Assembly: GCF_001679785.1 (NCBI RefSeq)
Contig: NZ_CP016287.1
Location: 496,001 to 560,000 of the forward strand
Origin: Rhizobium leguminosarum
GTDB taxonomy: Bacteria; Pseudomonadota; Alphaproteobacteria; Rhizobiales; Rhizobiaceae
Direction of reading: 5' to 3'
DNA length: 64,000 nt
The position numbers and the translations under genes are program-made. The first letter of the stretch is position 1. Each line of letters opens with the position of its first letter. Positions 25,197 through 34,489 of the stretch are shown here, one piece after another. The notes under the pieces are model-generated. The model was not told the origin of the DNA. It ran no database searches and saw only the letters and a list, made by a program, of their open reading frames with translations.

Positions 25197-27026
25197 TTGG
25201 AGACAGTCTTGGCACTTACTATTGCTCGTAGTCTGGTGGCGTTTGGTGTCGCCGTTTCAGCCGGCCTTTTCATGTCGATCGGATTGCAGCAGTCGGCGCT
25301 CGAACGGCTGAAGGTCAACGGGCCGGTTTATGAGCAGGTCGTCTACGGCAAGGATTTGATCGCCGATATTCTGCCGCCGCCGCTGTTTGTGGTCGAATCC
25401 TACATGCTGTCCTTCGAGGCGAGCAAATTTCCTGAACTCACCGAAACCAATCTTGCCAAAATCGCAAATCTCAAGGCCGCTTACGACGACCGCCGCGCCT
25501 ATTGGAAATCCACCCGGCTGCCGCAGGCTTTGAAGGACGAGCTTGAAAACGATGTCATCGCCAAGGGCGATCAATTCTGGGGGGTGATGAACCGTGAGAT
25601 CATCCCTGCCTTGAATGCCAGGGATGAAGACAAGGCGCATGGTGCGATCGAGCAGCTGCGCGTCGCCTTCCATTCGCACCAGGATGCAGTCGAGAAACTC
25701 GTTGCCAATTCCGACGCCTTCCTGAAGGGCGAGGAGCGCAATGCTGCCTCGGAGATAGTCACCTGGACGATCTATGCGGGTGCTGCGGGCCTCGGTTCGT
25801 TCGGGCTATTGCTGGTGGGGCTCTATCTCTTACGTCGCCGCGCAATCGTGCCGCTCGATGGCATGAAGGCCTATATGGGCAACCTTGCCGAAGGCGACTT
25901 TTCGACCGAAGTTCCCTACGCCAACCGGTCCGACGAGATCGGAGCCATGTCCAAGGCCGTGGCGGTATTCCGCCGCAACGCGCTTGAGCGGCAGGACGCG
26001 CAGAAGCGCGAGACCACACTGCGCGATGCGGAATTCGAGCGCGAACGCAGCCAGCTGGCCGAAAGGGCCGCAGAGGAGCAGATCCGCGAAACGGTGATCG
26101 ATCGGTTGACATACGGCCTGGAACAGTTGTCGACCGGCAATCTCGATTGCCGGATCACGACGCCGTTCGCCGCCGCCTATGAGACTTTGCGCGCGAAGTT
26201 CAACGACAGTATGGACGCGCTTTGCGCTTCGATGGCGGAGATCGCCCAGACCTCCAAGCAAGTGGGCAGCTCCTCGGCCGGCATCACAGAGGCAGCCGAC
26301 AGTCTTGCGTCGCGCACGGAACAGCAGGCCGCAATGCTCGAAGAAGCAACAGCCGCGCTCGATGAGATGAATGCCAAGGCGAAAGACGCCTCCGCTCATG
26401 CCGGCAAGGCAACCGGCATGATGGCCGAGACCCGCACCAGCGCCGAACATTCGGCAGCCGTCGTTCGCGAAGCCATCGCCGCCATGGAAAGGATCGAAGG
26501 TTCGTCCTCCCAGATCGGCGACATCGTCAATGTCATCGATGAAATCGCCTTCCAGACCAATCTTCTGGCGCTCAATGCCGGGGTTGAAGCCGCCCGTGCA
26601 GGCGAAGCAGGCAAGGGTTTCGCCGTCGTGGCGCAGGAAGTGCGCGAACTCGCCTTGCGCTCGGCCAACGCCGCCAAGGAGATCAGAACTCTGATTTCCA
26701 CCTCCTCGTCTCAGGTCTCCACCGGGGTGCAGCTCGTCAATCGCACCGGCAAGGCGCTGCTGGAAATCGAAGGACAGGTCGAGCAGGTTGCCGGCCTGAT
26801 CGCCCGCATCGTTTCGGTGTCATCCGAGCAGGCGGTGGCGATCGGCGAGATCAACGCCTCCGTCAACGCGCTCGATCAGGTAACGCAACGCAACGCAGCC
26901 ATGGCGGTCGAAACCGCCTCGGCCTGCCGGGCGCTCGGCAGCCAGACGCAGACGTTGGAAGGGGTGGTAAACCGCTTTCAGATCGACGCGGCCGCCAGCG
27001 GCGCAAGACCGCAAAAAGCGGCTTGA
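25197..27026 (+). CDS. Methyl-accepting chemotaxis protein
   Basis: A 609-residue chemoreceptor. TM1 is about 7-29 ([20 protein letters not shown]), the periplasmic helical sensor about 30-185, TM2 about 189-212, HAMP-type region about 212-330 and the signalling domain to the end, with the hairpin tip [20 protein letters not shown] (about 442-462). It signals to CheA/CheW. The TTG start is forced by the reading frame; no ATG lies upstream in frame, so the true N-terminus is uncertain. Ligand unknown; the neighbouring ectoine genes make an osmolyte possible but this is only proximity. Confidence 0.9.
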   Translation: METVLALTIARSLVAFGVAVSAGLFMSIGLQQSALERLKVNGPVYEQVVYGKDLIADILPPPLFVVESYMLSFEASKFPELTETNLAKIANLKAAYDDRRAYWKSTRLPQALKDELENDVIAKGDQFWGVMNREIIPALNARDEDKAHGAIEQLRVAFHSHQDAVEKLVANSDAFLKGEERNAASEIVTWTIYAGAAGLGSFGLLLVGLYLLRRRAIVPLDGMKAYMGNLAEGDFSTEVPYANRSDEIGAMSKAVAVFRRNALERQDAQKRETTLRDAEFERERSQLAERAAEEQIRETVIDRLTYGLEQLSTGNLDCRITTPFAAAYETLRAKFNDSMDALCASMAEIAQTSKQVGSSSAGITEAADSLASRTEQQAAMLEEATAALDEMNAKAKDASAHAGKATGMMAETRTSAEHSAAVVREAIAAMERIEGSSSQIGDIVNVIDEIAFQTNLLALNAGVEAARAGEAGKGFAVVAQEVRELALRSANAAKEIRTLISTSSSQVSTGVQLVNRTGKALLEIEGQVEQVAGLIARIVSVSSEQAVAIGEINASVNALDQVTQRNAAMAVETASACRALGSQTQTLEGVVNRFQIDAAASGARPQKAA

Positions 27027-27077
27027 GGTGTGATCAGCAATCGAAACTGACCCCGCCTCGCCTGTCCGATCACCTCA
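27024..27077. terminator. Inverted repeat between convergent genes
   Basis: TGAGGTGTGATC (27024-27035) and GATCACCTCA (27068-27077) form an interrupted stem between the chemoreceptor and eutE stops. No T run; a weak bidirectional terminator is possible. Confidence 0.35.
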
Positions 27078-28082
27078 TTCCGTAACGATCGCCACGACGG
27101 CAACGCAGTCACCAGCCTTGACCAACCCCGGGAAATGCCGGGCACAGAGAATGCCGTTCATGCCGGCGCGGATCTCGCGGGGGCCTACCCCGGTCCGCCC
27201 GGTCGGATAGATGCGAGCGATCACCGCATCGCCAGTGACGGCTTCACCGAGATCAATGACAGGTTCGATCAGCCCGCCCTCTTCCGCGAAGGAGAAGCAG
27301 CGGCCGTCCGGCATGTCGAGCCAAGTCGTCGGACCGGGATCGACGGCGCCCGCGACGATCCCTGCGTGCCGCAGCACGTTCATGGTGCCGCGCTTGGCAA
27401 TCGCCGCACTTTTGGCCGTGGCGGTGCCGCCGCCGCCGAGTTCCGTCGTGATGAAGACTTTGCCCATCTCCTCGGCCGCGGTGTCGTACATGCCGACCGC
27501 ATCGATCTCCAGCATCTTCATCGAATAGGGAGCGGCAAAGGCCGTCACGAATTCGAAAGCTTTTTCCTGCTGTTGCTTGTTCGGCAGGATGTGGGCTGCG
27601 CAGAACGGCAGAAAATCGAGCGTCTTGCCGCCGGAATGGAAGTCGAGGACGAGATCCGCCATCGGCAGAAGCACACGGCTGAAATAGTCGGCGATCTTCT
27701 CCGTCACCGTGCCGTCCGGCCGGCCCGGGAAGCTGCGGTTCATGTTGCCCCTGTCGATCGGCGAAGTTCTGGTTCCCGCTTGGAATGCCGGATAATTCAT
27801 GGCCGGCACGATGATGACAGTGCCGTTCACGTCTTCGGCCTTCAGCGAGTTGGCAAGATCGAAGAGCGCGATCGGTCCCTCGTATTCGTCGCCGTGATTG
27901 CCGCCGGTCAGCAGCGCCGTCGGCCCCTTGCCGTTCCGGACGACCGTTATCGGCACCATCACCGATCCCCAGGCGGAATCGTCGCGGCTGTATGGCAGGC
28001 GCAGGAAGCCGTGCTGGACGCCCTCGGCAGCAAAATTGACCGTCGCGCTGATCGGCGACGGCCGCAAGCCAATCTCTGTCAT
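27075..28082 (-). CDS. doeB: N-alpha-acetyl-L-2,4-diaminobutyrate deacetylase
   Basis: A 335-residue zinc hydrolase of the AstE/AspA (M14-like) family. It removes acetate from N-alpha-acetyl-L-2,4-diaminobutyrate, the second step of ectoine breakdown. Metal ligands are seen in TGGNHGDEYEGP (His and Glu about 62-65) and VLDFHSGGK (His about 149), with PAMNYPAFQAGTRTSPIDRG and DRGNMNRSFPG around the substrate arginine. Also called eutE in rhizobia. It is the last gene of the ehuABCD-eutABCDE run, seven bases after doeA. Confidence 0.92.
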   Translation of the reverse strand: MTEIGLRPSPISATVNFAAEGVQHGFLRLPYSRDDSAWGSVMVPITVVRNGKGPTALLTGGNHGDEYEGPIALFDLANSLKAEDVNGTVIIVPAMNYPAFQAGTRTSPIDRGNMNRSFPGRPDGTVTEKIADYFSRVLLPMADLVLDFHSGGKTLDFLPFCAAHILPNKQQQEKAFEFVTAFAAPYSMKMLEIDAVGMYDTAAEEMGKVFITTELGGGGTATAKSAAIAKRGTMNVLRHAGIVAGAVDPGPTTWLDMPDGRCFSFAEEGGLIEPVIDLGEAVTGDAVIARIYPTGRTGVGPREIRAGMNGILCARHFPGLVKAGDCVAVVAIVTE

Positions 28083-28089
28083 GACAGCC

Positions 28090-29271
28090 TCAATCCTTGA
28101 CCATCAGTCTGCGCGGCACGTTGGCGAAGCACTCGACACCGCTGTCGGTGATGAGGATGCTCTCGGTCGTCTCGAAACCCATGTCCTCGAGCCAGAGACC
28201 GGTCATGAAATGGAAGGTCATTCCGGGCCTCAGCTCCGTCCGATCGCCCGGCCGCAGGCTCATGGTGCGCTCGCCCCAGTCCGGCGGATAGGAAAGGCCG
28301 ATCGGGTAACCCGTGCGGTTGTCCTTGACGATGCCGTACTTCTTCAGCACCGCGAAGAAGGCGTTGGCGATATCCTCGCAGGTGTTTCCGGGTCTGGCGA
28401 CTGCAAGACCGGCTTCCATACCCTCCAGTGTCGCCTTTTCGGCATCGAGAAAGGCCTGTGTCGGCTTACCGAGGAAGACGGTGCGCGACAGCGGCAGATG
28501 ATAGCGGTTGTAGCAGCCGGCGATCTCGAAGAAGGTGCCCTCGCCCTTCTTCAGCGGCCGGTCGTCCCAGGTCAGGTGCGGTGCGGATGCTTCGACGCCG
28601 GACGGCAGCAGCGGCACGATCGCCGGATAATCACCCCCGATCCCGTCGACGCCGCGGGTGCCGGCATCATAGATTTCCGCGACCAGATCGCACTTGCGCA
28701 TGCCGACCTCGATCTTGTCGAAGATGCGGGCGTGCATCGCCTCGACGATACGGGCGGCATTGCGCATGTAGCCGATCTCGGTCTCGCTCTTGACGGCTCG
28801 CTGCCAGTTGACGAGGGCGGTCGCGTCGACGAAACGCGCATTCGGCAAGTGTTTCTGCAGCGCCGCAAAGGCCGCCGCCGAAAACCAGTAATTGTCCATT
28901 TCGACGCCGATCGTCAGCTTGCCGAAGCCGCGCTCGGTCAGGATGCCCGAGAGGTAGTCCATCGGATGGCGTTCGGTCGACTGCACGTAGTGATCGGGAT
29001 AACCGACGATGTTGTCGTGCTTCAGATAGGCGGTGAACTTAGCGCCATTGGCATCCTGGCCGCGGCCGAACCAGATCGGTTCGCCCTGCGGCGGCACGAT
29101 CACCGCCTGATGCACATAGAAGGACCAGCCGTCATAGCCGGTCAGCCAGGCCATGTTCGACGGGTCGCTGACGATCAGCAGGTCTACGCCCTTCGTCTCC
29201 ATGGCACGCCGTGTCTTTTCCAGCCGCGCGGCATATTCGCCGAGCGAGAATTTGAGTTTGGGCTGGGTCAT
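28090..29271 (-). CDS. doeA: Ectoine hydrolase
   Basis: A 393-residue M24-family protein with creatinase-like N-domain and pita-bread C-domain. In ectoine users this enzyme (DoeA/EutD) opens the ectoine ring to N-acetyl-diaminobutyrate without using the metals of true aminopeptidases. Features are SDPSNMAWLTGYDGWSFYVH near the N-terminus, PHLTWDDRPLKKGEGTFFEI and HLPLSRTVFLG in the catalytic half, and FHFMTGLWLEDMGFETTESI near the end. It forms a functional pair with the deacetylase encoded next. Confidence 0.92.
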   Translation of the reverse strand: MTQPKLKFSLGEYAARLEKTRRAMETKGVDLLIVSDPSNMAWLTGYDGWSFYVHQAVIVPPQGEPIWFGRGQDANGAKFTAYLKHDNIVGYPDHYVQSTERHPMDYLSGILTERGFGKLTIGVEMDNYWFSAAAFAALQKHLPNARFVDATALVNWQRAVKSETEIGYMRNAARIVEAMHARIFDKIEVGMRKCDLVAEIYDAGTRGVDGIGGDYPAIVPLLPSGVEASAPHLTWDDRPLKKGEGTFFEIAGCYNRYHLPLSRTVFLGKPTQAFLDAEKATLEGMEAGLAVARPGNTCEDIANAFFAVLKKYGIVKDNRTGYPIGLSYPPDWGERTMSLRPGDRTELRPGMTFHFMTGLWLEDMGFETTESILITDSGVECFANVPRRLMVKD

Positions 29272-29303
29272 GTTTCTTCCCTTCTTTTCCGGCGCCGCGC
29301 CGG

Positions 29304-30296
29304 TCAGCTTTCGAGCGTGGTCCCGGCATTCGCCGCGCCGGCGCGGGCAAAGGCGAGCGTGGCGATGGCGGTGTCCTGGATGCCGGTCCCGGTCAGGTCC
29401 GCAATGGTGATCTGGTCGCTGCGCATCCGCCCCGGCGTCCGGCCGGCGACGATCTGGCCGAGCTCGGCAAAGACCGCATCGGCCGCGACCAGGCCGGCAT
29501 CGATGGCGTGATGCAACTCACCGAGACGCCGCGTCTGCTTCAAGCTGTCGGCGACGTAGAGGTCGGCATCCGCAATGGCGGCCGGATCGATCTCGTTCTT
29601 GTGCTCCGCATCCGAGCCCATGGCCGTCAGATGCTGTCCGGGTTCCAGCCACCCGGCCTCGATGATCGGCGTTTCCGACGGCGTGGTAGTGACGATGAGA
29701 TCAGCGCCGGTCACCGCATGTCTGGCGTCCAGTGTGGCGGTGACGGGAAAGCCGAGCTTTGCGGCCAATTCCGCTGCCACGCTCTGCGCCTTGGCAGCAT
29801 CGCGCGCCCAAATTCTCGCTTCGCGGATCGGCCGGACCAGCGTCAATGCTTCGAGCTGCAGCCGCGCCTGCATGCCCGCACCGAAGATCGCGGCCACGGA
29901 CGCATTTTCCCGCGACAGATGTTTTGCCGCGACGGCGCCGGCTGCTGCGGTGCGCACGTCGGTGAGATAGCCATTGTCCAGCAGCAGCGCCTGCACCAGT
30001 CCGGTTCGGCTCGACAGCAGCACCATCATGCCGTTGGTGCTCGGCAGACCAATCTTGGGATTGTCGAAGAAACCGGGGCTGATCTTGATTGCGAAGCCCT
30101 CGATGCCGGGCACATAGGCCGTCTTCACATCGACTTCGCCCCGATATTCCGGAATGTCGAGCCGCAGGATCGGCGGCATCGCGACGGCCTTGGTCGCAAG
30201 GGCTGCGAAAGCGGCCTCGACGCAATCAACCGCATCGCGATCAAGCGCGATGACTTTCCTCAGTTCCGCTTCCGTCAGAATGATCATCCGGCGCAT
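29304..30296 (-). CDS. eutC: EutC, ornithine cyclodeaminase/mu-crystallin family
   Basis: A 330-residue NAD(P)-binding protein of the ornithine cyclodeaminase family: PGFFDNPKIGLPS, the Rossmann motif AIFGAGMQARLQLEAL (about 130-145) and GSDAEHKNEID. In rhizobial ectoine clusters EutABC are thought to handle hydroxyectoine-derived intermediates; the exact reaction of EutC is inferred. AGGAGG supports the ATG at 30296; another ATG at 30287 overlaps the eutB stop (ATGA). Confidence 0.88.
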   Translation of the reverse strand: MRRMIILTEAELRKVIALDRDAVDCVEAAFAALATKAVAMPPILRLDIPEYRGEVDVKTAYVPGIEGFAIKISPGFFDNPKIGLPSTNGMMVLLSSRTGLVQALLLDNGYLTDVRTAAAGAVAAKHLSRENASVAAIFGAGMQARLQLEALTLVRPIREARIWARDAAKAQSVAAELAAKLGFPVTATLDARHAVTGADLIVTTTPSETPIIEAGWLEPGQHLTAMGSDAEHKNEIDPAAIADADLYVADSLKQTRRLGELHHAIDAGLVAADAVFAELGQIVAGRTPGRMRSDQITIADLTGTGIQDTAIATLAFARAGAANAGTTLES

Positions 30297-31294
30297 GGTC
30301 CCTCCTCACCGTAGAGCGGCTGCGTCCCGTTGATCACCTGCCGGTGCTGATCCATGTCGACATTCGCCCCGGACAAGATCGCGACGATGGGACCGCCGCC
30401 CCTGATTTTTCCCGCAAGCAGCGCTGCGATGCCGACCGCGCCCGCGCCTTCGACGATCTGGCGTTCGCAGGCATAGGCATGACGCATGCCGGCGGCGATT
30501 TCCGCTTCCGTCAGCAGGATGACCTCGTCGAGAAGCTCGCGGCACATGGCAAAGGTCACGCGATTGTCGAGGCCGATGCCGCCGCCGAGCGAGTCGGCAA
30601 GGCTCGGCACTTCCTCCACCTGCACCGGGCGGCCGGTATCGAGGCTTGCCTTCATCGCCGCACCCTTCTCCATCGTCAGGCCAATCACCTTGGCTTTCGA
30701 ACTGATGCCCTTGACCGCTGCGGCAACACCGGCCGCAAGGCCGCCGCCCGAGAGCGGCACCAGCACGATTGCCGCCTCCGGCAAGGTGTCGATGATTTCA
30801 AGCCCCAGCGTCCCCTGCCCGGCCACGACATCAGGATCATCGAAGGGCGGGACCATCACCAGCCCCTCCTCGCGCACCAGCCGGTCGACCTCCTGCTGCG
30901 CCTCGTCCTGCGATACGCCGACGATGCGGATTTCGGCACCGAGGCGGCGGATCTCCGAAACCTTGTTCTCCGGCACCAGCCGCGACATGCAGATGGTGGC
31001 GACGGCACCTTCCGCCTTTGCCGCATAGGCAAGTGCCCGGCCGTGATTTCCGGTTGAGGCGGCGACGACACCGCGCGAGCGCTCCGCCAGCGACAAGGAA
31101 AGCACTGCATTGGTCGCGCCGCGCAGCTTGAAACTGCCGGTCGTCTGGTGATGCTCGAGCTTGAGATGGACAGGCGCGCCGGCCAATTCGCCGAGTGAAG
31201 CGGACTGCACCATCGGTGTGCCAAGCACGCGGCCGGCAATCCGGCGCGCCGCCGCACGGATATCCTCCAGCGAAACAGGCAAGGTGCTCACCAT
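30284..31294 (-). CDS. eutB: EutB, threonine dehydratase-like PLP enzyme
   Basis: A 336-residue fold-type II PLP enzyme. The PLP lysine is in TTGSFKLRGATNA (about residue 54), the phosphate-binding glycine loop is PLSGGGLAAGV (about 178), and STGNHGRALAYAA is the substrate loop. It should dehydrate or eliminate a hydroxylated amino acid; in this cluster that is probably a hydroxyectoine-derived compound. It is flanked by eutA (four-base gap) and eutC (overlap). Confidence 0.9.
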   Translation of the reverse strand: MVSTLPVSLEDIRAAARRIAGRVLGTPMVQSASLGELAGAPVHLKLEHHQTTGSFKLRGATNAVLSLSLAERSRGVVAASTGNHGRALAYAAKAEGAVATICMSRLVPENKVSEIRRLGAEIRIVGVSQDEAQQEVDRLVREEGLVMVPPFDDPDVVAGQGTLGLEIIDTLPEAAIVLVPLSGGGLAAGVAAAVKGISSKAKVIGLTMEKGAAMKASLDTGRPVQVEEVPSLADSLGGGIGLDNRVTFAMCRELLDEVILLTEAEIAAGMRHAYACERQIVEGAGAVGIAALLAGKIRGGGPIVAILSGANVDMDQHRQVINGTQPLYGEEGPCAG

Positions 31295-31298
31295 GATC

Positions 31299-32078
31299 TC
31301 AGCCTTCCCGGTAGGGCTTGGTCATCAATTGACCGAGTTCGGGCCGCGCCCGATCGTCGCCGCAAAGCCGCAGGCAGGCCCAGGCCGTTGCTAGATTGCT
31401 AGTGACCACCGGCTTGCCGGTCTCCGCTTCAATGCGGGCCGCGACCTGGGCGGCGCGCACTGCCGTACAGGAGATAAACAGCGCGTCCGACTGCGGCGCC
31501 AGCGCCTGGCGCGCGAAGGCAAGGATCTCCTCCGGTGCGATCCGCGCCATCTCGCGATCATCGGTCACGCCAAGACAGGTGAAGCGGTCGATCGCAAAGC
31601 CGAGCTCCGCGAAATAATCCGCCATCGGCCGGCTGGTTTCGATCGTATAGGGCGTCAGCACCGAAATCCGTCTGGCGCCCAGCGCTTTCAGGCCTTTCAC
31701 GGCGGCCGCCGTCGGCGTCACGACGGGAACGCCGGGCTTGGCCGCATGGATCGCCGCCTCGATGTTCCGGTCGCCGATCACCACCGAGGCGGAGGTGCAG
31801 GAATAGACGATGGCATCGAGCGCCTCGTCCGGCAGGATCAGTGCCGCGCCTTCGGTCAGCGACGGCTGCATCCTCAAGAGATTTTCCGGCGTGACCGGAT
31901 TGGCATAATGGATGCGGCTGACATAGACGCCGAGGCGATCGCTGGCGACCATGCGCTGAAAGTCGACTTCCGTCGTATGGTCGGTCGCGAGGATGACCAG
32001 GCCGATGCGCTTTTCCAGCGGCCGATCCTCCAGCCGCGGCGGCCGGCCGGCAGCGATGATCTCGATCTCTACGGTCAT
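31299..32078 (-). CDS. eutA: EutA, Asp/Glu racemase-maleate isomerase family
   Basis: A 259-residue protein of the arylmalonate decarboxylase/maleate isomerase/Asp-Glu racemase superfamily. The two catalytic cysteines are in VYSCTSAS (about 93) and FISCTAVRA (about 203). It probably changes stereochemistry of a hydroxyectoine intermediate before EutB. It starts two bases after ehuD ends, on the same transcript. Confidence 0.88.
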   Translation of the reverse strand: MTVEIEIIAAGRPPRLEDRPLEKRIGLVILATDHTTEVDFQRMVASDRLGVYVSRIHYANPVTPENLLRMQPSLTEGAALILPDEALDAIVYSCTSASVVIGDRNIEAAIHAAKPGVPVVTPTAAAVKGLKALGARRISVLTPYTIETSRPMADYFAELGFAIDRFTCLGVTDDREMARIAPEEILAFARQALAPQSDALFISCTAVRAAQVAARIEAETGKPVVTSNLATAWACLRLCGDDRARPELGQLMTKPYREG

Positions 32079-32080
32079 GG

Positions 32081-32740
32081 TCAGTCATCCATCCTGGCGT
32101 AGCGTTCCTCGAGCCAGCGTAATCCCACCACCGAAATCAGGCTGATGACGAGGAAGAAGACGCCGACCAGCGTCATCGGCTCGATGTAGCGGTAGTTGCT
32201 GTTGGCGATGCTCTTTGCCTGGTTCATCAGTTCGAGCACGGTGATCGCCGAAAGCAGCGGCGTCTCCTTGAACATGGCGATGAAATAATTGGCGAGCGCC
32301 GGGATCATCGGCGGGATCGCCTGCGGCAGGATCACGTGGATCCAAGCCTGGCGCGTCGACAGATTGGTGGCCTTGGCCGCCTCCCATTGTCCGCGCGGCA
32401 CGTTCTCGATGCCGGCGCGATAGACCTCGGCGGTATAGGTCGCATAGTGAATGCCCATGCCGATGACGCCGGCGACCAGCGGCGCCAGCCGGATGCCGAT
32501 ATCCGGCAGCACGTAGAAGATGAAGTAGAGCTGCACCAGCAATGGCGTGCCGCGGATGAATTCCGAGACGAAAGCGACCGTCCTGGAAATGCCGGCGACC
32601 GGTGAGCGCCGCGCAATGGCGAGCCCCAGGCCGACGATCATGGCGACGGCAGCGCCGAGGATGGTCGCGAGAAGAGTGATTTTGAACCCTTCGAGAAGGG
32701 TCGGCATGATCTGCCAGACAAAGTCCCAATCCCATTCCAT
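32081..32740 (-). CDS. ehuD: Ectoine/hydroxyectoine ABC transporter, permease EhuD
   Basis: A 219-residue HisMQ-type permease with several hydrophobic TM helices and the EAA loop EAAKATNLSTRQAWIHVILP. It pairs with EhuC, four bases upstream, to form the membrane channel for ectoines. Assignment to ehuD over ehuC rests on gene order. Confidence 0.88.
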   Translation of the reverse strand: MEWDWDFVWQIMPTLLEGFKITLLATILGAAVAMIVGLGLAIARRSPVAGISRTVAFVSEFIRGTPLLVQLYFIFYVLPDIGIRLAPLVAGVIGMGIHYATYTAEVYRAGIENVPRGQWEAAKATNLSTRQAWIHVILPQAIPPMIPALANYFIAMFKETPLLSAITVLELMNQAKSIANSNYRYIEPMTLVGVFFLVISLISVVGLRWLEERYARMDD

Positions 32741-32744
32741 CTGA

Positions 32745-33410
32745 TCAGGTCCTTATGCCGTCGAGGCTGCGCGCCATCCGCCGCTCCAGCCAGCGCATCG
32801 TCGCGGAGATCGCCGAGGCCATGAGAAAATAGAGGATGAGGATCGTCGCGAAGGGGACCAGCGTATTGCCGGTCTGCGCCCGCACCACCTGCGCCTGGAA
32901 CGTCATATCCGTCAGCGAGATCAGCGAGACGACAGCCGTGCCCTTCAGGAGTTCGATCGCATTATTGCAGAAGGTCGGCAGCATCAGCGGCAGTGCCTGC
33001 GGCAGGATGACGTGGCGCATGCGCTGATATCGCGAAAGGTTGAGCGCGATGCAGGCTTCCGATTGTTCGCGCCCGACGGCCTTGACGGCGCCGCGCACCA
33101 CCTCCGCCCCATAGGCGCCGACATTCAGCCCGAGCGCCAGCACGCCCGCCTGCAGCGGCGTCAGGGTCAAGCCCGCAAAAGGCAGTACAAAATAGACCCA
33201 GAAGAGCTGGACGAAGATCGAGGTGCCGCGGAAGAACTCGATATAGGCCGTCGCCAGCGCGCGCACGGCGAAGAAGCGCGACAGGCGGCCAAGGCCCGCC
33301 AGGAAGGCCATTACCAGCGCCAGCGCAGATCCCATGATCGTCAGTTCGAGCGTCACCAGGGCGCCCTCAAGGATCAGTGTCAGATAGCCGGACCATACCG
33401 ACATCGGCAA
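32745..33410 (-). CDS. ehuC: Ectoine/hydroxyectoine ABC transporter, permease EhuC
   Basis: A 221-residue HisMQ-type permease; EAA loop EACIALNLSRYQRMRHVILP, helices such as LTIMGSALALVMAFLAGLG. Starts at 33410 or the in-frame ATG at 33404. A rhizobial intergenic repeat separates it from ehuB. Confidence 0.88.
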   Translation of the reverse strand: MPMSVWSGYLTLILEGALVTLELTIMGSALALVMAFLAGLGRLSRFFAVRALATAYIEFFRGTSIFVQLFWVYFVLPFAGLTLTPLQAGVLALGLNVGAYGAEVVRGAVKAVGREQSEACIALNLSRYQRMRHVILPQALPLMLPTFCNNAIELLKGTAVVSLISLTDMTFQAQVVRAQTGNTLVPFATILILYFLMASAISATMRWLERRMARSLDGIRT

Positions 33411-33420
33411 CTCACTTCCT

Positions 33421-33524
33421 AGAGCATGTCGCGCAAAAGGGTGCAGCAGTTTTGCGATAACGACATGCGTAAAAACAAGGACCTAAAGCGCGAGGAGCGA
33501 ATCTGAAAGATCGCGACGCGCTTT
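33421..33524. repeat. Rhizobial intergenic repeat
   Basis: Begins AGAGCATGTCGCGCAAAA and ends CGCGCTTT; AAAGCGCG (33485-33492) pairs with CGCGCTTT (33517-33524) and GCGCAAAA with TTTTGCG. I recognise this two-hairpin block as a common intergenic family in Rhizobium. Here it lies inside the ehuB-ehuC gap and may act as an mRNA stem. Confidence 0.65.
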
Positions 33525-33584
33525 GGGAGATCGTTCGAGGGCAATCCGGCCATGCCTGGGGCATGGCCGGCTGCTTACCCTTTG

Positions 33585-34433
33585 TTACTTCGCCGCGGCG
33601 CAGAGCTTTTCGCGGCTCGTCGACATCGCCGCCTTGGCCGAGAAACCGTAGGGTTCGATGATCTTGGCGAATTCGCCGGATTCCTTCAGCTTCTTCAGCT
33701 CGACATCGAAGGCGTCGCGCAGCGCAACATCCTGCTTGCGGAAGGCAGCGCCATCGCAATAGACCGGAGCATTGACGACGGGAGCGACGGTTTCGAGGTT
33801 CGGATCGTTTGCCTTGGCCATCAGGTCATGGATCGACAGGACCGGCAGCGAGTAGACGTCGATGCGGCCGTCCTGCAGCATCTTGATGCCGCTCTGGCCA
33901 TCCGGAACGACGATGACGCGGTCACGCGGCACGCCGGCCTCGAGCGCCAGTTTTTCCTCGGTGCCGCCGCCCGGCGCGCCGATCTTGGCGTCCGGATTGT
34001 CGGCGATGTCCTTGTAGCTCGTCAGCTTCAGCGGGTTGCCCTTCTTGAGAGCGAAAGCTTCGGCGTCGCAAAGGATCGGTTCGGAATAGGCGACGGCGTT
34101 GCAGCGCTCGGGCTTCATGAAGAGGCCTGCGGTGATCGCGTCGTGGCGGCCGGCCTGCAGGCCGGGGATCATTGCGCCATATTCCGAGATCGAGGCGACC
34201 ACTTCCTTGACGCCCAGCTTTTCGAAGATTGCGCGCGCCACATCGGGTGCGGCGCCGGACACCTTGCCGTCGGCGCCGACGGCGGTGAACGGCGGCTCGT
34301 TGGCGATGGCGATACGCGCATAGCCCTGCTCCTTCAGCTGCTCGAGCTTGTCATCGGCGGCGGAGGCCGGGCCGGCCGCCGTGATCAGAAGCACCGACAG
34401 GCTGGCGGCGCTCAAAAGATATCCTGTTTTCAT
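33585..34433 (-). CDS. ehuB: Ectoine/hydroxyectoine-binding protein EhuB
   Basis: A 282-residue periplasmic binding protein. Signal peptide MKTGYLLSAASLSVLLITAA ends near ASA-AD; AGGAG upstream supports the ATG at 34433 rather than the TTG at 34442. EhuB proteins hold ectoine in an aromatic cage. Typical blocks are RIAIANEPPFTAVGADGKVSG, the GAMIPGLQAGRHDAITAGLF block and the CNAVAYSEPILCDAEAF block. It delivers ligand to EhuCD with EhuA as motor. Confidence 0.9.
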   Translation of the reverse strand: MKTGYLLSAASLSVLLITAAGPASAADDKLEQLKEQGYARIAIANEPPFTAVGADGKVSGAAPDVARAIFEKLGVKEVVASISEYGAMIPGLQAGRHDAITAGLFMKPERCNAVAYSEPILCDAEAFALKKGNPLKLTSYKDIADNPDAKIGAPGGGTEEKLALEAGVPRDRVIVVPDGQSGIKMLQDGRIDVYSLPVLSIHDLMAKANDPNLETVAPVVNAPVYCDGAAFRKQDVALRDAFDVELKKLKESGEFAKIIEPYGFSAKAAMSTSREKLCAAAK

Positions 34434-34489
34434 CGTTCCCAACTCCTCTGATTTTCCTTGAGTTTTGTTCTTGCGGGCAATGTCTGAGG

